A stretch of 64,000 nucleotides of DNA from Bacteroides cellulosilyticus (GTDB lineage Bacteria > Bacteroidota > Bacteroidia > Bacteroidales > Bacteroidaceae), in assembly GCF_020091405.1 (NCBI RefSeq), contig NZ_CP081903.1, forward strand, positions 3,968,501-4,032,500. Reading direction: 5' to 3'. How positions within the stretch are numbered: the first letter of the stretch is position 1; every line of letters begins with the position of its first letter. The position numbers and the translations under genes are program-made. This document shows positions 58,354 through 64,000 of this stretch, one piece after another. Below the pieces are notes generated by a model. The model was not told the DNA's origin. It did not search any database and worked only from the letters and a program-made list of their open reading frames with translations.

Positions 58354-58902
58354 ATGAGAAACGTATTTTACTTCTGGATATGTATAGCGATGTGGCTGTT
58401 GTCAGCTTGTTCTTCTCAGAAAAAAGAGGATAGGGGAGATATACAGGTACTGATGAAAGACAGTGTGGATGCCAATGGTTTGCAACGTATGCAGATATCT
58501 GATAGTAAGACCAGTTTTACTTATAAAGGTAAGGAGTATCAATCGAGCGTGGTTCGCAGACCGGATGACAGTTTACCTGTTGTGATTAATGAACAAGGAG
58601 ATAAATTTGTTGATAACAGCATCACCCTGCGTATAACTTCCGGCGGCAAGTCTATTGTTGACAAGGTGTTTACAAAAGAGAGTTTTGCTTCGTTGGTGGA
58701 TGCAAAGTTCATGAAGCATTCTATTCTTGAGGGACTGGTGTATGATAAGACCACACCTCAGGGGATCGTTTATGCGGCAAGTCTGTGCTATCCGCAGTCC
58801 GACCTTTACATTCCGCTATCGATCACTGTGTCTGCCGATGGCAGAATATCCTTGGCGAAAGAAGAATTGCTGGAAGATTTGCACGAAACAGACAGCATCT
58901 GA
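58354..58902 (+). CDS. DUF4738 lipoprotein
   Basis: The protein has 182 residues. Signal MRNVFYFWICIAMWLLSACSSQ with lipobox Cys at residue 19. The rest (FTYKGKEYQSSVVRRPDDSLPVVINEQGDKFVDNSITLRITSGGKSIVDKVFTKESF) matches my memory of DUF4738, a Bacteroidales lipoprotein family without known function. 47 nt upstream of an OmpR-type response regulator gene, likely in the same transcript. Confidence 0.85.
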   Translation: MRNVFYFWICIAMWLLSACSSQKKEDRGDIQVLMKDSVDANGLQRMQISDSKTSFTYKGKEYQSSVVRRPDDSLPVVINEQGDKFVDNSITLRITSGGKSIVDKVFTKESFASLVDAKFMKHSILEGLVYDKTTPQGIVYAASLCYPQSDLYIPLSITVSADGRISLAKEELLEDLHETDSI

Positions 58903-58949
58903 TCAAAGATTCCAGATTGTTTCCTAATTTATGAGTTTCCTTTGCCGGT

Positions 58950-59627
58950 ATGAAAATCCTGATTGTAGAAGATGAACCGGATTTGCGGGAAACGATCCGC
59001 ATTTCCCTTGTAAAAGAGCATTTCGTAGTGGAAACTGCTGCCGATTATTTTTCGGCACTGGATAAAGTGAATGACTACGATTATGACTGTATCCTGCTGG
59101 ACATTATGTTGCCCGGTGGAAGCGGTCTGGATTTGTTGCGTGAACTCAAACACCTGCATCGTAGTGACAGTGTGTTGATTATTTCTGCCAAGGATTCTTT
59201 GGATGATAAGGTCGAAGGGCTGGAACTGGGCGCCGATGACTATCTTACGAAGCCTTTTCATTTGGCCGAACTCAATGCGCGGGTGAAGTCTGTTATTCGC
59301 CGCCGGCAAGCAAAGGGTGATGTTTCCATTACAATGGGAAATCTGTTGCTGTATCCTGACAAGCGTCAGGTAGAAGTAGGAGGAGTGCCTTTGCAACTGA
59401 ACCGGAAAGAATTCGATCTGCTTTATTATTTTATAGTCAATCCTGATCGCGTTATTAATAAAATGAGTCTTGCGGAGTCTGTGTGGGGAGATAATATCGA
59501 CCAGGTAGATTCATTGGATTTCATTTACTCACAAGTGAAAAATCTTCGTCGTAAACTGAAACAGGCTGGAGCTACCGTGGAACTGAAGGCGGTATATGGT
59601 TTTGGCTATAAACTCTCTGAAGTATGA
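58950..59627 (+). CDS. OmpR/PhoB-type response regulator
   Basis: The protein has 225 residues. Receiver with KILIVEDEPDLRETI, phospho-Asp51 in CILLDIMLPGGSG, VLIISAKDSLDDKVEGLELGADDYLTKPFHLAELNARV; winged-helix output QLNRKEFDLLYYFIVNPDRVINKMSLAESVWGD, LRRKLKQAGATVELKAVYGFGYKL. Its stop overlaps the kinase start in an ATGA arrangement (59624-59627). Confidence 0.96.
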   Translation: MKILIVEDEPDLRETIRISLVKEHFVVETAADYFSALDKVNDYDYDCILLDIMLPGGSGLDLLRELKHLHRSDSVLIISAKDSLDDKVEGLELGADDYLTKPFHLAELNARVKSVIRRRQAKGDVSITMGNLLLYPDKRQVEVGGVPLQLNRKEFDLLYYFIVNPDRVINKMSLAESVWGDNIDQVDSLDFIYSQVKNLRRKLKQAGATVELKAVYGFGYKLSEV

Positions 59628-60913
59628 AATTGCTTCATTATACCTACCGGAAACTCTCGTTGCTACTATTGCTGTTGATGGCGGTATGGGGTGTATTGTT
59701 TTATTATGCCATTATTGACGAAGTGATGGATGAAACGGATGATACGCTTGAGAATTATAGTGAGATATTAATCAATAATGCCTTGATGGACCCGTCTATT
59801 CTTGATACGGAGGGGACATTGATGTCTTTCTACAAATTCCGGCCTATATCCGAAGAAGAAGCTGAGGACTATGATGAAGAGTTTTATGACTCTACTGTCT
59901 ATATAGAAAGCGAAGATGAAGATGAACCGGTGAGGGTACTAAAGACTGCTTTCCGTATGCCGGACGGGCAGTTTTATGAGCTGGAACTGATGATTTCCAT
60001 CTTGGAGCGCGATGATATGGTGGAGGCTATCCTATGGTATTTGGGCGCGCTGTTTCTGCTGTTTTTAATTTGCACATCCATTGGGACACGACTGATACTG
60101 CAAAGTGTATTCCGCCCGTTGCATCGCCTGCTGAACTGGCTGCAACAAATTCAGCCGGGCAAGGAGCTTCCGGTGTTGGACAACCCGACGAAGATACGGG
60201 AATTTCAGCAGTTGGGTGATGCGGCTGTGGATATGGGAAACCGTAGTTATAAGGCGTATGAGGAACAGAAGCAGTTTATAGAAAATGCTTCGCATGAGTT
60301 GCAGACGCCGCTTGCCATTGTTCGTGGCAAGATAGAGTTGCTTGCGGAGAATGAGTCGATGACGGAAGAACAGTTGAAAGAACTGGATGAAATATATACT
60401 ACATTGGGCAGAGCTGTCAGACTGAATAAATCTTTGTTGCTGCTTTCCCGTATTGAAAACGGACAATATACCGAAACGGAAGATGTTTCTGTAGATGAAG
60501 TCTTGGATGAACTATTGCCTGATTTGATGGATATATATGAGGGCAAGAAAATACATCTGGTACGTACGAAAGAGGCGGAACCTTTCGTGATTCGCTGCAA
60601 CCTTTCACTGGCACAGATCTTGGTTTCTAATTTGGTGAAAAACTCTTTGGTGCATAATCGTGAAGGCGGTGAACTGTATATAGCGACTACGCCTTCTTCT
60701 CTTACTATCATGAACAGTGGTGAACATCCGTTGGATGGAGAAAAGTTGTTCCGGCGTTTCTATCGCAGTATTGACGGGAAGAAGGATTCTACCGGTTTGG
60801 GGCTTGCCATTGCCCGTTCCATTGCTTTGTCCGCCTCTCTCAGTCTGACTTATAAGTGGCAGGAAGGAATGCATCTGTTCTTGCTTGTTAAAGAATCTCA
60901 AAAGAAAAGCTAA
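59624..60913 (+). CDS. Sensor histidine kinase (HisKA type)
   Basis: The protein has 429 residues. Two membrane helices (LSLLLLLLMAVWGVLFYYAI and AILWYLGALFLLFLICTSIG) flank a very acidic periplasmic loop (ISEEEAEDYDEEFYDSTVYIESEDEDEP), suggestive of cation or metal sensing. HisKA with phospho-His224 in NASHELQTPLAIV, HATPase with SNLVKNSLVHNREGGELYIAT and STGLGLAIARSIALS. Coupled to the regulator; the two downstream PepSY-like genes are the probable targets. Confidence 0.95.
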   Translation: MKLLHYTYRKLSLLLLLLMAVWGVLFYYAIIDEVMDETDDTLENYSEILINNALMDPSILDTEGTLMSFYKFRPISEEEAEDYDEEFYDSTVYIESEDEDEPVRVLKTAFRMPDGQFYELELMISILERDDMVEAILWYLGALFLLFLICTSIGTRLILQSVFRPLHRLLNWLQQIQPGKELPVLDNPTKIREFQQLGDAAVDMGNRSYKAYEEQKQFIENASHELQTPLAIVRGKIELLAENESMTEEQLKELDEIYTTLGRAVRLNKSLLLLSRIENGQYTETEDVSVDEVLDELLPDLMDIYEGKKIHLVRTKEAEPFVIRCNLSLAQILVSNLVKNSLVHNREGGELYIATTPSSLTIMNSGEHPLDGEKLFRRFYRSIDGKKDSTGLGLAIARSIALSASLSLTYKWQEGMHLFLLVKESQKKS

Positions 60914-61011
60914 AGGCGAATATTCCCAAATCTTTCCCGATTCAGTATCGTTATTTGCAGTGTGAATAAAAACAGGAAATAAATTAGTAACACTTAAAAA
61001 CAATAACGATT

Positions 61012-61449
61012 ATGAAGAAGATTTTATCTATTCTCGTATTGGCTATCGTAGCCGTTCAGTTCGCTTTTGCCGGTGATGTGATTACCAAAGACGTAAAGGA
61101 ACTTCCATTGACTGCGCGTAACTTTATCAATCAGTATTTCAGTAAACCGCAGATTTCATACATCAAGATAGACAGTGAGTTCCTGTCCAAGAAGTATGAA
61201 GTGACACTGACTGATCGCACGGAGATTGACTTCGACAAGAAAGGTAATTGGACGGAAGTAGACTGTAAAAAGAATGCTGTGCCTGCCGCCCTTATCCCAG
61301 CTTCTGTAAAAGATTACGTAAAGGCTAATTTCCCTAATGAAATTATCACTAAGATAGAGCGTAAAAGTACGGGGATTGAGGTGGAACTTGCCAATGATTT
61401 CTCTTTGAAATTCAATAAGAAAGGACAGTTTGTCAGTTTGGATGACTAA
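61012..61449 (+). CDS. PepSY-like (DUF2874) periplasmic protein
   Basis: The protein has 145 residues with a signal peptide (MKKILSILVLAIVAVQFAFA). It contains two PepSY-like repeats: ELPLTARNFINQYFSKPQISYIKIDSEFLSKKYEVTLTDRTEIDFDKKGNWTEVD and IPASVKDYVKANFPNEIITKIERKSTGIEVELANDFSLKFNKKGQF. Function unknown; related proteins are commonly induced by two-component systems. Directly after the HisKA/OmpR pair. Confidence 0.88.
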   Translation: MKKILSILVLAIVAVQFAFAGDVITKDVKELPLTARNFINQYFSKPQISYIKIDSEFLSKKYEVTLTDRTEIDFDKKGNWTEVDCKKNAVPAALIPASVKDYVKANFPNEIITKIERKSTGIEVELANDFSLKFNKKGQFVSLDD

Positions 61450-61461
61450 TGGAGGGAGAAG

Positions 61462-61965
61462 ATGATGAAAACAAGATTCTTGATGTTAGCGATGATGATG
61501 TGCATGACCGCATTGACATTCAGTGCATGCAGTGATGATGATGACGATGATAAGAGTATTGATGTGCCGGAGGCTGTAACACAGGCTTTGAAACAGAAAT
61601 ATCCAAGTGCTACGGACGTAGACTGGAAGCAGAAAAGCTCATATTTTGTAGCCGATTGCTGGCTGGACGGGAAAGATTCCGATATATGGTTTGATGCCAA
61701 TGGAAACTGGTGGATGACAGAATCGGAAATATACTGGAATGATGTTCCCGGAGTTGTCCAGACTGCATTTAATAATAGCGAATATGCAAACTGGGTACAA
61801 GATGATTATTATTTCTTGCTGTATCCGTTGCAACCCATGCAATATGTGATTGAAGTGAAGCAGGGGAATCAGAAGTATCAGTTATTCTATTCGGAAGATG
61901 GAGGGCTGATGAATACTGTGAATGTAACGGGAAAGGATGATACGATTTATCCACCGGAAGAGTGA
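61462..61965 (+). CDS. PepSY-like (DUF2874) lipoprotein
   Basis: The protein has 167 residues. Lipoprotein signal with SAC lipobox followed by a run of Asp (SDDDDDDKS), then two PepSY-like units (VPEAVTQALKQKYPSATDVDWKQKSSYFVADCWLDGKDSDIWFDANGNWWMTE and VPGVVQTAFNNSEYANWVQDD). Starts 12 nt after the first PepSY-like gene, so co-transcribed. The acidic runs in this protein and in the upstream kinase loop hint at a shared cation-related role, which is inference. Confidence 0.88.
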   Translation: MMKTRFLMLAMMMCMTALTFSACSDDDDDDKSIDVPEAVTQALKQKYPSATDVDWKQKSSYFVADCWLDGKDSDIWFDANGNWWMTESEIYWNDVPGVVQTAFNNSEYANWVQDDYYFLLYPLQPMQYVIEVKQGNQKYQLFYSEDGGLMNTVNVTGKDDTIYPPEE

Positions 61966-61971
61966 GAAAGT

Positions 61972-62084
61972 TACAAGCTACAAGCTACGAGTTACAAGTT
62001 GCTGCGCTATGTCAGTCTTTAAACTACTAAACACTATCAAGCCGCAAGGACTTGTAGCTCGTAGCTTGTAGCTTGTAACTCTCT
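61972..62084. repeat. Intergenic hairpin element, family copy 2
   Basis: Left arm gttacaagctacaagctacg and right arm cttgtagctcgtagcttgtag, again with gctgcgctatgt in the middle. Same family as 51775-51889. It lies between convergent PepSY and sdaA genes and can terminate both. Confidence 0.8.
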
Positions 62085-63295
62085 CACATCGGTCGATAAT
62101 CTTTTGCCAATCCCCCTTCGCTGGTTTCTTTATAGAGTGAAGGCAGGTCGTTTCCGGTTTCTTTCATTACTTCTACAACCTTATCGAAAGATACACGGTG
62201 CATTCCATCGGTGAATGAGGAATAAAGGTTGGCATCCAGTGCACGGGCGGCGGCGTATGCATTTCGTTCGATACAGGGAATCTGTACTAATCCGCATACC
62301 GGGTCACAGGTCATTCCCAGATGATGCTCTAATCCCATTTCAGCTGCATATTCTATTTGAGCCGGACTGCCACCGAATAATTGATTGGCAGCGGCTGAGG
62401 CCATAGCACAAGCTACACCCACTTCTCCCTGACATCCAACTTCCGCTCCCGAGATGGATGCGTTTGTCTTTACAATGTTTCCTACAAGACCGGCTGTGGC
62501 AAGTGCGCGGAGGATGCGGATATCGCTGAAATCGCGGCTCTTTGCCAAATGATATAACACTGCCGGCATCACACCGCAGGAACCGCAGGTAGGTGCAGTA
62601 ACTATGGTTCCGCCTGAAGCGTTCTCTTCACTTACGGCAAGGGCATAGGCAAATACCAGTCCGCGGGATTGCAGGGATTGTTTGTATCCGCTGGCGCGTA
62701 TATAATAAGTAGAGGCTTTGCGACGCAGGTTCAATGGACCGGGCAATACACCTTCCTGTTCCAGTCCGCGGCGAACGGCTGCTTGCATGGTTTTCCAAAC
62801 TTCTTGCAAGTAATCCCAGATATCTTCTTCCTCACATTCCTTGACGTATTCCCAATAACTTTTTCCGGTTTTTTCGCACCATTGCAGAATCTCAGTCATG
62901 TGGTTCATAGAGTAGATATCAGGAGTGTTGACGGAAGATGCACCATCGTTTTCTTCGGCTAAAGCACCACCGCCCACGCTGAATACTGTCCATGAATCTG
63001 TTTCATTGCCTGTTGCATCTACAGAAACGAACTTCATCCCGTTGGGATGAAAAGGGAGGAATATTTTCGGTTCCCAGATGATTTCTACCGGAGCGGCGGG
63101 TTGCAGAGTGTCGGTAATGGCTATATTGGTCATATGCCCTTTACCGGTGGCGGCAAGACTACCGTATAAAGTAACTTTAAATGAGGAGGCTTCCGGATGT
63201 TTTTCCAGAAATAGCTCGGCAGCTTTGCGAGGGCCCATTGTATGGCTGCTTGATGGCCCTGTACCGATACGGTAGAGTTCTTTGATTGATTTCAT
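62084..63295 (-). CDS. sdaA: L-serine ammonia-lyase, iron-sulfur type
   Basis: The protein has 403 residues. Converts L-serine to pyruvate and ammonia with a 4Fe-4S cluster. Single-chain form with SDH_beta (SIKELYRIGTGPSSSHTMGPRKAAELF) and SDH_alpha (TCGSCGVMPAVLYHLA, GAEVGCQGEVGVACAMASAAANQLFGGSP, TCDPVCGLVQIPCIERNA) providing the cluster cysteines. Catabolic enzyme in the cytosol. Convergent with the PepSY genes and 10 nt downstream of mutS2 on the same strand. Confidence 0.96.
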   Translation of the reverse strand: MKSIKELYRIGTGPSSSHTMGPRKAAELFLEKHPEASSFKVTLYGSLAATGKGHMTNIAITDTLQPAAPVEIIWEPKIFLPFHPNGMKFVSVDATGNETDSWTVFSVGGGALAEENDGASSVNTPDIYSMNHMTEILQWCEKTGKSYWEYVKECEEEDIWDYLQEVWKTMQAAVRRGLEQEGVLPGPLNLRRKASTYYIRASGYKQSLQSRGLVFAYALAVSEENASGGTIVTAPTCGSCGVMPAVLYHLAKSRDFSDIRILRALATAGLVGNIVKTNASISGAEVGCQGEVGVACAMASAAANQLFGGSPAQIEYAAEMGLEHHLGMTCDPVCGLVQIPCIERNAYAAARALDANLYSSFTDGMHRVSFDKVVEVMKETGNDLPSLYKETSEGGLAKDYRPM

Positions 63296-63305
63296 ACTAT
63301 TTTAT

Positions 63306-64000
63306 TTATAGGTCAACAACTGTAATTCCTGCACCGCCGAATTGCACATGCTCATCGGCAAAGTGTCTGATACCGGGAACTGTTTGCAGGTACTGGCGGA
63401 TAAGTGTACGCAAAATGCCCGTGCCTGTTCCGTGAAGAATGCGTACGCGGGACATCCCAACGAGGATGGCATCGTCAATAAAGTAGGTCACTGCCTGCAA
63501 AGCTTCATCACCCCGCATACCGCGTACGTCGATGTCTTGTTTGAAGTTCAGTTTCTTTTCGTACATACTGTCCTGCGTCTGGTTGCTGACGAATGTGCTT
63601 TTGGTAGAACTGTCTACCTTTTGCGGAACAGTGTTTGTACGCTCCAGACGTTCCACTTTAATGGTAGACTTTATACTGCCGAATGCTATAACGGCATTTT
63701 TGCCATTTACTTCCAGAACTTCGCCTACTGAATTCTGTCCTTTTATCTTCACCATCGCTCCCGGTACAATGCTTGCCAGGCGCTCTGCTTCCTGTTTGGC
63801 TTTTTGCGCAGCCTGCTCCTGCGCTGATAATCCGTTATCAGTATCTTTTGTTTTCTTTTCTTTCTTACGATTCTGCTTTTCCTGCAATTTCTGCATTTTA
63901 CGGGCTATTTTCTCCTCCTGTTCTTTAGAGGCAAGAGCTTCCATCGATTGACGGAATTCCGTCAACTCCTGGCGTGCCTGGCGAGTCTTTTCTTTTTCAG
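63306..64000 (-). CDS. mutS2: MutS2 C-terminal part (5' end outside window)
   Basis: The frame stays open to the right edge, so this is the last about 230 residues of a longer protein. Seen: a Lys/Glu-rich coiled coil (EQEEKIARKMQKLQEKQNRKKEKK), a KOW-like segment (IVPGAMVKIKGQNSVGEVLEVNGKNAVIAFG) and a C-terminal Smr nuclease-like domain (DIDVRGMRGDEALQAVTYFIDDAILVGMSRVRILHGTGTGILRTLIRQYL). MutS2 limits recombination or rescues collided ribosomes, depending on the species. Confidence 0.93.
   Translation of the reverse strand, partial: EKEKTRQARQELTEFRQSMEALASKEQEEKIARKMQKLQEKQNRKKEKKTKDTDNGLSAQEQAAQKAKQEAERLASIVPGAMVKIKGQNSVGEVLEVNGKNAVIAFGSIKSTIKVERLERTNTVPQKVDSSTKSTFVSNQTQDSMYEKKLNFKQDIDVRGMRGDEALQAVTYFIDDAILVGMSRVRILHGTGTGILRTLIRQYLQTVPGIRHFADEHVQFGGAGITVVDL

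Overview
The window looks like a chromosomal segment of a gut Bacteroides (order Bacteroidales). The signs are promoters of the Bacteroides type (TTTG, about 19-20 nt, then TAnnTTTG), ECF sigma/FecR pairs, TonB-dependent receptors and CarboxypepD_reg-like proteins, LytS/LytTR two-component pairs, and many domain families (DUF4250, DUF4421, DUF4738, PepSY-like) that I know mainly from Bacteroidales. Species cannot be fixed from sequence reading alone.

Region A (1-14.7 kb) is visibly AT-rich and reads as an accessory or defence island. A leftward operon runs from about 11980 past the window edge: an AlbA_2/ATPase regulator with a winged helix, a small membrane coiled-coil protein, a decayed gene, a 1,429-residue SF1 helicase whose N-terminus looks copied from Bacteroidetes ribosomal protein S1, and an open frame of at least 1,715 residues. 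That last protein has about 25 DWxW-type repeats, a DarT-like ADP-ribosyltransferase domain and an HD domain. I consider this operon the best candidate for an undescribed system. Divergent to it lies an HNH-containing gene bracketed by two ~205-bp imperfect direct repeats that each carry back-to-back promoters. An orphan amidase closes the island.

Region B (15-28 kb) holds envelope regulation: an ECF sigma/FecR pair with two paralogous CarboxypepD_reg-like exported proteins instead of SusC/SusD, DUF4250 and DUF4421 genes, a repeat-rich non-coding stretch with a strong promoter and a short terminated transcript, a GNAT acetyltransferase, and a second ECF sigma operon ending in a large TonB-dependent receptor. 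A CLC-family transporter follows.

Region C (28-32 kb) has a TrpB2-type tryptophan synthase beta chain and a TrkH/TrkA potassium uptake pair. Region D (32-42 kb) has an HxlR regulator, a TonB-domain protein, an orphan LytTR protein, a LytS/LytTR pair, two aldo/keto reductases with an exported flavodoxin divergent from an AraC regulator, a methyltransferase and a MATE exporter whose leader carries a terminator-like hairpin.

Region E (42-55 kb) has an orphan gene, a degenerate 22-bp tandem array, a collapsed HigB-HigA toxin-antitoxin fusion, and then a long rightward block: second LytS/LytTR pair, TonB receptor, small membrane protein resembling an ECF-transporter S component, NapH/NapG-like ferredoxin fusion, Tat-exported aldo/keto reductase with ferredoxin clusters, metallo-beta-lactamase-fold hydrolase, EFR1-like flavodoxin/ferredoxin and a DJ-1/PfpI protein. 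This suggests uptake plus envelope redox chemistry under LytSR control. Region F (55-64 kb) carries two propeller lipoproteins (one fused to a zinc metallopeptidase), a DUF4738 lipoprotein, an OmpR-type two-component pair with two PepSY-like proteins, the iron-sulfur L-serine dehydratase and the C-terminal end of MutS2.

No rRNA, tRNA, CRISPR array or intact insertion sequence was recognised.
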